Source: Sodalis glossinidius str. 'morsitans' (GTDB taxonomy: Bacteria; Pseudomonadota; Gammaproteobacteria; Enterobacterales; Enterobacteriaceae). Taken from it: DNA of 64,000 nt. The position numbers were made by a program, and so were the translations under genes. The stretch covers positions 2,914,001-2,978,000 of the forward strand of contig NC_007712.1 in the NCBI RefSeq assembly GCF_000010085.1. Reading direction: 5' to 3'. How positions within the stretch are numbered: the stretch's first letter is position 1; each line of letters opens with the position of its first letter. The notes beneath the pieces are model-generated. The model searched no databases. It saw only the letters and a program-made list of their open reading frames with translations, and was not told where the DNA came from. Of this stretch, positions 37,772 through 47,598 are shown one piece after another.

Positions 37772-39245
37772 TCATAACGTTAACGCTCGGTATTTTTCAC
37801 GCAGCCGGTGGTGCAGACCGATCGCGGCCAGGTTCAGCCCCACGACAATGACAATCAATAACAGCGCGGTGGCGAACGCCAGCGGCTGAACCGCATCACC
37901 GTCCTGACTTTGGAATGCTAAATCGTAGATCTGATAACCGAGATGCATAAATTGCCTTTCGGGGTGAAGACAAGGAAACTCGCCGTCGAGCGGCAGCTTC
38001 GGCGCCGATTTGATGACCCGACCAACATTAGCGGTGCGGCTTCCCCAGCCGCACGCACCACCGCCAGAATAAGGCCGGTCATTATCGCCGGCGCCGCGCC
38101 CGGCAATACTACCCGCCATAACGTTTCCAACTGGGTTGCGCCGAGCGCCAGCGTCAATGCTGCACATAATAATCCGGGCGTACCGAATGTCGGGGCCGGT
38201 AACGCCTCGGCATAAAACAGTTTATCCAGCGAGCCGCCGACCGCATAGACGAAGAATCCCAGGCCGAAAATGCCGTAGACAATCGACGGCACGCCGGCGA
38301 GGTTGCCCACCGCGATACAAATAAGCCGGGTCAAACCGTTTCGTCCTGCATATTCATGCAGATAAATGGCCGCCATCACCCCAAACGGCATGACCAGCAC
38401 CGACATTAGCATCACCAGCAACAGCATGCCGACAATCGCCGGAAAAACGCCATTGCCCTCGCGGGCGGGGTCATCAAAGCTGACGAAACGCCAGGTTTGC
38501 GCAGTCAGATGGCGCAGTTTTTGCCCCAGGTTCATCGCGTTGAGATACCACAGGCTGTCGATATCGCTTAACGCAATGATCTGGCGCTGGCCTTGCGCAT
38601 CGGCGAGGATCAGCTGTACGCGCCCCCGCTCACGCTCAATACCGGCAAGTTGTTCACTCAAATCGTCATAGGCCGTCTGCAGTTCGTTAAACGCCGCACG
38701 CTGGGCGGCCTGTTGCTGCTCGGTGAGCGCGCCCTGATGATGCAACATGCGTTGTTGCTCCTGCTGAAGCTGCTGCGCCCGTTTCACCCGCACCGCGTTT
38801 CGCTGCTGTTCTACCTGCGCCGCCAAACGGCACTGTGTGGCGGTCAACCGCAGCCGTTGATCCAGCGCGGCGGTGAGCGGCTGTCCGTCCTCGTGCATTC
38901 CGGCAAGATAGCCATAAAGCTGTGCGCCGCTACGGCGCTGCACCACCAGCACATCGGCCGGTAACCGGCTAGAGCGAACCTCAGCTGCCGGTACCCAATA
39001 ACGATCCTGCGGCCGATTACCGGTATTGATGAACCAGATCTCGCACGCCGCCGGTGCATGCGGCCGCTGTACCTCAGCACGTACGCCCAGCAGCACGCCG
39101 GAGAGCCTGAGAGTGTAAAGCGGTAAATCGGCTGCGGCCAGAGCAGTTGCAGCGATTGACTCACCAGCAGCGCCAGTAGACTCAGGCTCACCGCGCCGGC
39201 GGTCAACCATACCCACGGCCGACCCGAGCACCACAATGCTTTCAT
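37772..39245 (-). pseudogene. pstA: Phosphate ABC transporter permease PstA, frameshifted
   Basis: A long-type PstA permease with a large insert between the first membrane span and the permease domain. It starts at ATG 39245 (KALWCSGRPWVWLTAG, span to about residue 30). The frame shifts near 39130; the next part holds a periplasmic-type insert with a Gln-rich coiled-coil stretch (QQEQQRMLHHQGALTEQQQAAQRAAF). The permease core follows (VMPFGVMAAIYLHEYAG, GVPSIVYGIFGLGFFV, LETLWRVVLPGAAPAIMTG). Near 38025 a second frameshift separates the C-terminal part (FMHLGYQIYDLAFQSQDGD...HRLREKY). Two lesions; not functional. Confidence 0.82.
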
Positions 39246-39246
39246 A

Positions 39247-41110
39247 AGGCCCCCCGTCAGGCTGACAATAGCGGTGCTGCAGACGCAAACGTAACAGTTC
39301 CGCTATGCTGTTAATAATAAAGGTAAATACCAGCAACAGCAGCGCACTGAGAAACAGCACCCGGTAATGCTCCGAACTGCGCAACGCTTCGGGGATTTCA
39401 ATGGCGATATTGGCCGCCAGCGCGCGTAAGCCCTGCAAAACGCTGCCATCGACACGCGGCAGGTTGCCGCTGGCAATTAGCACGATCATCGTCTCGCCCA
39501 TGGCACGGCCGAGTGTCAGCATAAAGGCCGACACCAAACCGGCGCTGGCCGCCGGCAGCGGGACTCCCATCAGGGTCTGCCAGGGGGTCGCGCCCAGCGC
39601 CAGCGACCCCTGGATCAGGCGCGTCGGTACACCGAACAGCGCTTCTTCGGCGAGGGTGAACAGTAACGGAATGAGCGAGAAGCCCAGCGCGATCCCCCAC
39701 CAGCGCATTGAGCGGGTTGTAGTTGTCACCTAAAACCTGCGACAGCGGCATACCGAACAGCAAGCACTCGAGCGGCGGCGCAAGAGTAAAACATCCCCAC
39801 AAGACGAGCGCGATAAGCTGCAACAAGCATAGACATTCCAGCCCGGCAGGCCAACGGCGGCGCCAGCGCGGCGGTAGGCGACCGGCCAGATACGCCACGG
39901 CAAGAATAAGCAGCGGCAGCAGCACCGGCAACAGCACGATGCCGCCGAGCGCAGCGGCCAAATTCGGCACGAGCCACAGGCCGGCTATCACACCGACGAT
40001 CACGCTCGGTACCGCCCCCATGATCTCCATCGCCGGCTTGACCCAGCGGCGCAGTCCGGCGGACATGAACCAGGCGCTGTACATGGCGACGACCAACGCC
40101 AGGGGCGTGGCGAAGAGCATGGCGCAGGCGGCGGCTTTCAGCGTGCCAACCGCCAGCGGCACCAGACTGTATTTGCCCGCCGCAAAACTATCGCCGGCCG
40201 GCGTGGACTGCCACACCCACGCCGGTGACGGATAGCCGGGATACCAAATCTTCTGGTTCAAAGTGCTCCAACTGAGTTCCATTGAGCCGGGCGACAGGGT
40301 ACATACGTGCCACGCATCAGGGCCGGCGCTCACCAGCTGGTTCCCCTGGGGCGACAGCGCTGCCAGCAGCGTTCCGCGGTGCCCCCCCGTCTGCGGATAG
40401 GGTTCCGGCAAGCACATCGCCGCGTCCGTCGGCCTGCTTTTTCACGGCGGATACTCCCTCGTCAGGCCGCGCACTCCCCGGCAGCGTCAGGCGACCACGG
40501 GGGTGTGCATCGCGCGTGCTAAACAAGGTTAACCGTCCCCCTGCGTCGAGTACGGCGAAACCACCCCGGCGCGCCGGCGCCGTCATCCAGGGTAACGGCA
40601 TAAGTAAGAATCGGGGTCAATTGCGGTCCGTCATCCCGGGCGGCGTCAAACCACAGCGACAGATGGCCGTCGCCGTCGCGCACCAGCAAAGCCCCTTCCA
40701 CCGGCAGCATAAACAGCGATAACGGGCCTGCCGCGGCCAGCGGCCAGCGGCCAGAGACTGAGCTGACTACCGGAGAGCAGATAAAGCAAACGGCCATCGG
40801 GCGACAACAGCAGGCAGTCTACCTCTTGGCCCGCTTGGGTTAGCGGCTGACGCTGGACCGCTACGGTGCCGGCGGCCGCGCTATCGAAGCAGGCCAGTAT
40901 CCCCCTGCCCCAAAGCATCGGTCAGCCAGTAGAGCGGTTGTCCGCCGCTAGCTCTAGCGACGTGCGTCGGTTGCGCCAGCAACGCTACCGGCTTGAGGGC
41001 GTGAGCGCCGTTCAGCGGACGGGCAAGCCCCTGGCCGGCACGATCTATACCCCAGGCCCAGCCGGCGGCGGCATCTGCGCCCAGCGTCAATTGTTGCCTG
41101 TAAGAAAATA
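39247..41110 (-). pseudogene. pstC: Phosphate ABC transporter permease PstC, multiply broken
   Basis: A large PstC variant, in which a long beta-rich domain precedes the permease. The N-terminal region (41110 to about 40420) can only be read by changing frame several times (GADAAAGWAWGIDRAGQGLARP, then LLLSPDGRLLYLLSGSQLSLWPLAAG, then LFMLPVEGALLVRDGDGHLSLW). The middle (40417 to about 39700) has permease sequence (GTLKAAACAMLFATPLALVVAMY, AMEIMGAVPSVIVGVIAGLW). A shift near 39700 leads to the end (LGATPWQTLMGVPLPAASAG, LTLGRAMGETMIVLIA). The stop codon is lost, so the frame now runs on into pstA. pstS is not present. This operon type beside ppk is known from Yersinia and Vibrio relatives. 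Confidence 0.8.
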
Positions 41111-41221
41111 AGATAACAATCTTTGGCCGGCGTTTGTGGGTTATGTTGGACTTTACCGCCCGGGAGACGATAATAGCTTAACGCAGGATTTTCCCTTCCT
41201 GAACAGATCAATGGAGTGGAA

Positions 41222-43291
41222 ATGAGTCAAAAAAAGCTCTATATAGAGAAAGAATTAAGCTGGTTGTCTTTCAATGAACGGGTTTTGCAGGAAGCTGCTG
41301 ACAAAAGCAATCCGCTCATTGAACGCATGCGATTTCTGGGCATTTATTCCAATAATCTGGATGAATTTTACAAGGTCCGTTTTGCCGAGCTGAAACGGCG
41401 TATTTTGATAAGCGAAGAACAGGGTACCCGAGGCGCCTCGCGCCATCTGCTAAATCGTATCCAGGCCAAAGTGCTCAACGCCGAGCAGGAATTTGACAAT
41501 CTGTACAACGACCTGCTGCTGGAGATGGCCCGCAACCAGATTTTCCTTATCAACGAACGGCAACTGTCTCCCCGCCAGCAGGATTGGCTGCGTCAGTACT
41601 TTAAACAACAGCTGCGCCAGCATATTACCCCGATTCTGATACAGCACGATACCAACCTGGTGCGGTTCCTGAAAGATGATTACACCTATCTGGCGGTGGA
41701 AATTATCCAAGGTCAGACGCTGCGCTATGCCCTGCTGGAAATTCCTTCTGATAAGGTGCCTCGCTTTATCAATCTGCCGGTGGAATCGCCCCGCCGCCGT
41801 CGGCCAATGATTCTGCTGGACAATATTTTGCGCTATTGCCTGGATGATATTTTCACCGGTTTCTTCGATTATGACGTGCTCAACACCTATTCGATGAAAA
41901 TGACGCGGGATGCCGAATACGATCTGGTCACCGAAATGGAATCCAGCCTGCTGGAGCTGATGTCCTCAAGCCTGAAGCAGCGACTGACCGCAGAGCCGGT
42001 TCGGTTCGTTTATCAGCGGGATATGCCTAACGCTATGGTAGAGATGCTTAAGACCAAACTTGGTATCTCATCCTATGATTCGGTTATCCCCGGCGGGCGC
42101 TATCATAATTTTAAGGACTTCATCAGCTTCCCCAACGTCGGCAAAGCCAACATGGTTAATCGCCCGCTGCCGCGATTGCGTCACGTGTGGTTCGATAAAT
42201 TCCGCAATGCCTTCGACGCCATTCGCCATCATGACGTCCTGCTCTACTTCCCCTACCACACCTTTAGCCACGTGCTGGAACTGCTGCGTCAGGCGTCGTT
42301 CGATCCCAACGTTCTATCGGTCAAAATCAATATATACCGCGTCGCCAAGGATTCGCATATCATCGACGCGATGATCCACGCGGCGCATAACGGGAAAAAA
42401 GTGACCGTGGTGGTGGAGCTGCAGGCCCGCTTTGACGAAGAAGCCAATATTCATTGGGCCAAGCGGCTTACCGAGGCCGGCGTTCACGTTATTTTTTCGG
42501 CCCCGGGGCTGAAAATACATGCCAAGCTGTTTCTGATTTCCCGCCGCGAGGGCGACGATATCGTGCGCTACGCACATATCGGTACCGGCAACTTCAACGA
42601 GAAAACCGCCCGTCTGTACACCGATTATTCTCTGTTGACGTCCGATGCACGCATTACCAATGAAGTGCGGTGGGTGTTTAATTTTATCGAGAACCCCTAC
42701 CGCCCGGTCAGGTTCGATTACCTGATGGTATCGCCGCAAAATTCGCGGCATATGCTGTATCAAATGATCGATCAGGAAATTGCGAATGCGCAGGAGGGCA
42801 AAGCAGCAGGCATTACCCTCAAGGTGAACAACCTGGTGGATCAAGGCTTAATCGACCGTCTCTATGCCGCTTCCGGCGTGGGAGTGACTATCAGCATCCT
42901 GGTGCGCGGCATGTGTTCGTTAGTGCCGGATTTGCCGGGCATCAGCAATAACATCCAGGTGACCAGTATCGTGGACCGTTTCCTGGAGCACGATCGGATC
43001 TATGTGTTTGAGAACGGCGGTGATAAAAAGGTGTTTCTTTCTTCCGCCGACTGGATGACCCGCAATATTGATTATCGCATCGAGGTGGGGGTAGCGCTGC
43101 TGGATCCGCGGTTAAAACAGCAGGTGCTGGATATTCTGGCGCTGTTGTTTAGCGATACCGTTAAAGCCCGATATATCGATGTCGATCTCAACAACTATTA
43201 TGTTCCACGCGGTAACCGCCGCAAAGTACGCGCGCAAATGGCCATTTATGATTATATCAAGCAACTGGAAAACGCCGGAGAGCAGGACTAA
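41222..43291 (+). CDS. ppk: Polyphosphate kinase
   Basis: Ppk makes long-chain polyphosphate from ATP. The 689-residue product covers the N, head and two C-terminal (phospholipase D-like) domains. It has KELSWLSFNERVLQEA at the start, the region of the autophosphorylated histidine (FSAPGLKIHAKLFLI) and the HIGTGNFNEKTARLYTDYSL block. Length agrees with E. coli (688). ATG 41222 follows GGAGTGGAA; the frame opens two codons earlier. ppx begins three bases after the stop, the normal ppk-ppx operon. Intact although the neighbouring phosphate importer is dead. Confidence 0.96.
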   Translation: MSQKKLYIEKELSWLSFNERVLQEAADKSNPLIERMRFLGIYSNNLDEFYKVRFAELKRRILISEEQGTRGASRHLLNRIQAKVLNAEQEFDNLYNDLLLEMARNQIFLINERQLSPRQQDWLRQYFKQQLRQHITPILIQHDTNLVRFLKDDYTYLAVEIIQGQTLRYALLEIPSDKVPRFINLPVESPRRRRPMILLDNILRYCLDDIFTGFFDYDVLNTYSMKMTRDAEYDLVTEMESSLLELMSSSLKQRLTAEPVRFVYQRDMPNAMVEMLKTKLGISSYDSVIPGGRYHNFKDFISFPNVGKANMVNRPLPRLRHVWFDKFRNAFDAIRHHDVLLYFPYHTFSHVLELLRQASFDPNVLSVKINIYRVAKDSHIIDAMIHAAHNGKKVTVVVELQARFDEEANIHWAKRLTEAGVHVIFSAPGLKIHAKLFLISRREGDDIVRYAHIGTGNFNEKTARLYTDYSLLTSDARITNEVRWVFNFIENPYRPVRFDYLMVSPQNSRHMLYQMIDQEIANAQEGKAAGITLKVNNLVDQGLIDRLYAASGVGVTISILVRGMCSLVPDLPGISNNIQVTSIVDRFLEHDRIYVFENGGDKKVFLSSADWMTRNIDYRIEVGVALLDPRLKQQVLDILALLFSDTVKARYIDVDLNNYYVPRGNRRKVRAQMAIYDYIKQLENAGEQD

Positions 43292-43294
43292 TTT

Positions 43295-44851
43295 ATGCTC
43301 TTAACATCGACGACCATACCCAGGCCGGAAGAATTCGCCGCCATCGATCTCGGATCCAACAGTTTCCATATGGTGGTGGCGCGCGTCGTCAACGGCGCCA
43401 TGCAGGTACTGAGCCGCCTGAAACAACGCGTACATCTGGCCGACGGTCTTGATGCAGATCACCGCCTGAGCGACGAGGCGATGGAACGCGGCCTGAGCTG
43501 CCTCGCCCTTTTCGCCGAGCGCCTGCAGGGCTTTTCGCCGTTGCGGGTCATGATCGTCGGTACCCATGCTTTACGGGAAGCGGTTAACGCGCAGATCTTT
43601 CTCGACCGGGCCGCGACGGTAATCCCCTACCCCATCGAAATTATTTCCGGTCATGAAGAGGCGCGCCTGACATTTATGGGCGTCGAACACACCCAGGCAG
43701 AAAAGGGCCGCAAGCTGGTTATCGATATCGGCGGCGGGTCTACCGAGCTGGTCATCGGCGAAAACTTCGAGCCGCTGCTGGTGGAAAGCCGTCGCATGGG
43801 CTGCATCAGCTTTGGCCATTTTTTTTTCCCCGACGGCGAGATAAGTCCGGCCAATTTCCACCGGGCACGGCTGGCGGCGGCGCAAAAACTCGAAACGCTG
43901 GCCTGGCAATACCGCATTATGGGCTGGCAGGTGGCGCTCGGTGCTTCCGGCACCTTTAAAGCGGCCTGCAAAGTCTTGACCGAAATGGGCGCCAAAGACG
44001 GTTTGATCACCCCCGAGCGGCTGGAAATGCTGCGTGACCAAGTGCTTCAGTTCACTCACTTCACCGCGCTTAGCCTGCCGGGCTTATCCGAGGAGCGCAA
44101 AGCGGTATTTGTTCCAGGGCTCGCCATTCTGTGCGGCGTGATGGACGCGCTGGCCGTCAAGGAGCTTAAGCTGTCTGACTGCGCCCTGCGCGAGGGCGTG
44201 CTGTATGAAATGGAAGGCCGGTTCCGCCACCAGGATATCCGCATGCGCACCGCGAAAAGCCTGGCGGAGCATTATAACATCGACAGCGATCAGGCCCGGC
44301 GGGTATGGGACACCACCGGCGCCCTGTATCTGCAATGGCAGGCTCAAAACGCCGATCTCGAGCAGCCACAACTCGCGGCGCTGCTCAAATGGGCCGCTCA
44401 GTTGCACGAGGTGGGACTGGGCATTAACCACAGCGGTATGCAGCGTCATTCGGCCTATATTTTGCAGCAGACCAATATGCCCGGTTTCAATCAAGAGCAG
44501 CAATTGCTGCTGGCGACGCTGGTGCGCTATCACCGTAAAGCAATCAAAATAGACGATCTTCCCCGCTTTAACCTGTTCAGAAAAAAGCATTTCTTACCTT
44601 GCCTGCAATTGCTGCGTCTGGGCGTGCTGCTCAATAACCAGCGTCAGGCGACGTCCCCGGTAACGGTGCAGCTTACGACAGACGTTAATCACTGGACGTT
44701 GACATTTCCTACCGGTTTTTTTGCGCAAAATAACCTGATGCAGCTGGATTTGGAGCGCGAGCAGGCCTACTGGGCGGATATTCCCGGCTGGTGTTTGCAG
44801 GTACAAGAGGCCGAACCCGACGCCGTCGCTGACGCGGTATCGCCGCCGTGA
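43295..44851 (+). CDS. ppx: Exopolyphosphatase
   Basis: Ppx releases phosphate from the ends of polyphosphate and belongs to the Ppx/GppA acetate-kinase-like ATPase superfamily. Residues 15-30 hold the phosphate-1 loop AAIDLGSNSFHMVVAR, and VIDIGGGSTELVIG is the phosphate-2 motif. A C-terminal HD-like helical domain follows (AAQLHEVGLGINHSGMQRHSAYIL). The 518 residues match the E. coli length (513). ATG 43295 lies three bases after the ppk stop. Intact. Confidence 0.95.
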   Translation: MLLTSTTIPRPEEFAAIDLGSNSFHMVVARVVNGAMQVLSRLKQRVHLADGLDADHRLSDEAMERGLSCLALFAERLQGFSPLRVMIVGTHALREAVNAQIFLDRAATVIPYPIEIISGHEEARLTFMGVEHTQAEKGRKLVIDIGGGSTELVIGENFEPLLVESRRMGCISFGHFFFPDGEISPANFHRARLAAAQKLETLAWQYRIMGWQVALGASGTFKAACKVLTEMGAKDGLITPERLEMLRDQVLQFTHFTALSLPGLSEERKAVFVPGLAILCGVMDALAVKELKLSDCALREGVLYEMEGRFRHQDIRMRTAKSLAEHYNIDSDQARRVWDTTGALYLQWQAQNADLEQPQLAALLKWAAQLHEVGLGINHSGMQRHSAYILQQTNMPGFNQEQQLLLATLVRYHRKAIKIDDLPRFNLFRKKHFLPCLQLLRLGVLLNNQRQATSPVTVQLTTDVNHWTLTFPTGFFAQNNLMQLDLEREQAYWADIPGWCLQVQEAEPDAVADAVSPP

Positions 44852-45071
44852 GCCGGGCACAAACCGGGGGGCGAGAGGATAACGGCGCCGCCAGTGGCCT
44901 TAACGTTTCCGCGAGGCGCTGCGGTACCGCTGCGCCACTCACCGAGCTTACTTGCACTAAGCTTCCCCGACGGGAGGCACCGAGGTGTCGCCTTCTTGAA
45001 ACGGCGCCGGCTTATGCTCTACAATCGGCCCATCAACCCGTTTCCGCCTCGGCCCGTAAGAGGCCCACCTT

Positions 45072-45263
45072 TTGAAAGCGGCATTGCGCATGCGAAGACG
45101 ACCCACCACCGGGCGGATGACCCGCTGGATATTGCTTATCAGTTTTATCATTCTCTTGGGCCGTCTGCTGTATGCCACGGTGGGCGCCTGGCACCATCAC
45201 CAAAACAAACGCGTCACGCCGGCGGAACAGACGGTCAAACCCACGCCGCCTGAGCAACCCTGA
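45072..45263 (+). CDS. yfgG: Small membrane protein YfgG (DUF2633)
   Basis: A 63-residue protein: basic N-terminus (MRRRPTTGRMTR), one membrane span (WILLISFIILLGRLLYATVGAW), then HHHQNK and a Pro/Thr-rich tail. The pattern GRMTR-LLISFI-GR-Y-VGAW-HHQ is that of E. coli YfgG, which lies near ppx-yfgF. E. coli YfgG has been linked to nickel/cobalt stress, function otherwise unclear. TTG at 45072 has a good ribosome site (AAGAGG, eight bases before); ATG 45090 is the alternative. The usual neighbour yfgF is absent. Confidence 0.8.
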   Translation: MKAALRMRRRPTTGRMTRWILLISFIILLGRLLYATVGAWHHHQNKRVTPAEQTVKPTPPEQP

Positions 45264-45379
45264 CGCCCTTGAAGGGGCACGACCGCGCCAAATCCACCGT
45301 CTTTTGACAGAGTTACGCTATCTTTAGTGAGTGCGAGTCTATCTTCATCGTCCGGCCAGCCGGGAGGGAACAGGGAATT

Positions 45380-46816
45380 ATGCCAGCCGTAAAACATCAG
45401 GCCCCGCAACTTGCCGAACTGCGGCACCAAACGTTAAGCGTTTTACTGGCAAACCGGCCGCTTATCGACAGTATCCTCAACCACCCCACGCGAGAACCGG
45501 CCGGCGATAACCGTCCTATACTGGATCAAACCGCCGAACTGCTGGCAATTGTGCGCCAGCTTCACGCCGCGGATCTTGCGGACTTGCTGGAAAGCCTGCC
45601 CCACGACGAGCGCCTGGCGCTGTGGCGGCTGGTAGACAACAATAAGCGCGGGAAAACCCTGGTAGAGGCGTCGGAGAACGTCTGGGAAAGCCTTATCGCT
45701 GAGATGTCCAACCGCGATATTCTTCACGCCATCAGCCCGCTGGATGTGGACGAACAGGCCTATCTGGCCCGTTACCTGCCGCGCGATTTGGTCGGACGGA
45801 TGCTGACCGCTCTCGAACCGCAACGCCGTTCCCAGGTGCGTGAAATGATGCATTTCGATCGCGAAAGTGTCGGTCATCACATGGATTTCGAGTTGGCGAC
45901 GGTCCGACCCGACGTTACATTGACCACGGTACAGCGCTGGCTGCGCTGGCGGAAAAAGCTGCCGGAGAACAGCGACAAGCTCTTTGTTGTCGATCGTCAT
46001 AACACTCTGGTCGGTGAATTGACACTGTCTGCGCTGCTGCTTAATCCGCTGCACCGGCGGGTAAGCGAGGTGATGGACGCACATCCAACCACTTTCCATC
46101 CTGATGATCGGGCGGAAGACGCCGCCGGCGCCTTTGAACGTTACGATATGATCACCGCGCCGGTTATCGACAGCAAAGGCAAGCTGATGGGCCGGTTAAG
46201 CATTGAACAAATGGTCGACGTTTATTTTGAAGAGAGTGATAGCAACCTTCGCAGGCTGGGGGGGATAAGTCCGCAGGAGGACATTTTCGCGCCGGTACGT
46301 AAAGCGGTGCGCACCCGCTGGACCTGGCTGGCGTTGAATCTTTGCACCGCATTCATCGCCTCGCGCGTCATCGGCCTGTTTGATGGCACCATCGCCCAAC
46401 TAGTGTCGCTGGCGGCGCTGATGCCCATCGTCGCCGGCATCGGCGGCAATACCGGTAATCAGACCATCACCATGATTGTCCGCGCAGCGGCACTGCATCA
46501 GCTGGAAAAGGGTAACGCCGGCTTTCTCATCCTGCGCGAGCTCGGGGTAGCGGTCATTAACGGACTGGTCTGGGGCAGTATCATGGGCATCGTTACCTGG
46601 CTATTATACGGCGAAGCTGGTCTCGGCGGCGTGATGATGCTGGCGATGTTGCTTAATCTGCTGCTGGCGGCGCTGATGGGCGTCTTAATCCCGCTGTTGA
46701 TGATCCGTATCGGCCGCGATCCGGCGGTAGGTTCAAGCGTCATGATCACCGCCATTACCGATACCGCCGGATTCTTTATTTTTCTCGGCCTGGCGACGCT
46801 ATTCTTGATTCGTTAA
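45380..46816 (+). CDS. mgtE: Magnesium transporter MgtE
   Basis: MgtE is a magnesium-gated magnesium channel of the inner membrane. The 478-residue product has the N domain (AADLADLLESLPHDERLALWRL), two CBS domains (about 150-275, including MDAHPTTFHPDDRAEDAAGAF), the plug helix, then five membrane spans. The pore motif is in the segment LMPIVAGIGGNTGNQTITMIVRA, and ITDTAGFFIFLGLATLFL closes the protein. It is not part of the E. coli backbone, but is common in Yersinia and Serratia. Own promoter expected in the 45264-45379 gap. Intact. Confidence 0.94.
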   Translation: MPAVKHQAPQLAELRHQTLSVLLANRPLIDSILNHPTREPAGDNRPILDQTAELLAIVRQLHAADLADLLESLPHDERLALWRLVDNNKRGKTLVEASENVWESLIAEMSNRDILHAISPLDVDEQAYLARYLPRDLVGRMLTALEPQRRSQVREMMHFDRESVGHHMDFELATVRPDVTLTTVQRWLRWRKKLPENSDKLFVVDRHNTLVGELTLSALLLNPLHRRVSEVMDAHPTTFHPDDRAEDAAGAFERYDMITAPVIDSKGKLMGRLSIEQMVDVYFEESDSNLRRLGGISPQEDIFAPVRKAVRTRWTWLALNLCTAFIASRVIGLFDGTIAQLVSLAALMPIVAGIGGNTGNQTITMIVRAAALHQLEKGNAGFLILRELGVAVINGLVWGSIMGIVTWLLYGEAGLGGVMMLAMLLNLLLAALMGVLIPLLMIRIGRDPAVGSSVMITAITDTAGFFIFLGLATLFLIR

Positions 46817-46894
46817 ACGGTGACAGCCCACCATGCTGATATTCAAGACAATTTTCGGCCATGGCTTCGTCAGTTCCACCGAAAGGATAGTGAG

Positions 46895-47534
46895 ATGGAA
46901 AAAGTGACGCTGATTACCGGCGGGTCGCCGAAGGCCATTGGGTATGCCTGAGTTATTTGTCGCACCGAGAGCAAGCCTAGCGGGTGGTAGAAGAAATCCA
47001 GCGGCAAGGCGCTGGCGCTACAGGTGGATATCGCCAATGAGTCAAGCGTGCAGGCGCTTTTCGCCGAGCTGGATAGCCGTCTGCCGCCGATAAGCGGTTT
47101 GGTGAACAATGCCGGCATTTTATTGCCCCAATCGGGTATAGAACAGATGGATGCCGCCCGGGTCAACCATATTCTCACGACCAATGTCACCGGTACGGTC
47201 CTTTGCGCGCGTGAAGCGGTGAAACGAATGGCACGGCGGTAACGGCGGCACTATTGTCAATGTCTCCTCGGCCGCGGCGCGTCTTGGCGCCCCTCATGAA
47301 TACATCGACTATACCGCCTCTAAAGGTGCGGTGGATACGCTAACCGTAGTGCTGTCCCGCTAGGTGGCGAGTCAGGGGATCCGCGTGAACGGCGTCCGCC
47401 CGGGGTTTATCGACACCGATATGCATGCCGCCGGCGGGGAGCAGAGGGAGGTCGCCGAAGCCATCGCCTGGCTGCTATCGGAGCGGGCCTCTTACTTGAC
47501 CGGCAGTTTTATCGATTTAGCTGGCGGCGTTTAG
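46895..47534 (+). pseudogene. Short-chain dehydrogenase (YgfF-like), broken
   Basis: An NAD(P)-dependent SDR. Pieces in order: EKVTLITGGSPKAIGYA (cofactor loop) followed by TGA; a damaged stretch; GKALALQVDIANESSVQALF; LVNNAGILL; NVTGTVLCAREAVKRMARR; a frameshift near 47240; then IVNVSSAAARLG, YIDYTASKGAVDTL (catalytic Tyr and Lys), a TAG codon at 47361-47363, GIRVNGVRPGFIDTDMHAAGG, and a deletion before EVAEAIAWLL and TGSFIDLAGGV. Closest in pattern to E. coli YgfF. Four or more lesions. Confidence 0.85.
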
Positions 47535-47598
47535 GCCGGGATTGTAGCCCGGTCGCTTTGCGCTAAAGTCTCCCGCCTCATCGGCATGGGAGGCAGTA

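Noticed and set aside
37918..39729. New 603-residue fusion transporter
   Set aside because: Both halves are incomplete PstC and PstA pieces joined by frameshifts; no sign of selection for the fusion.
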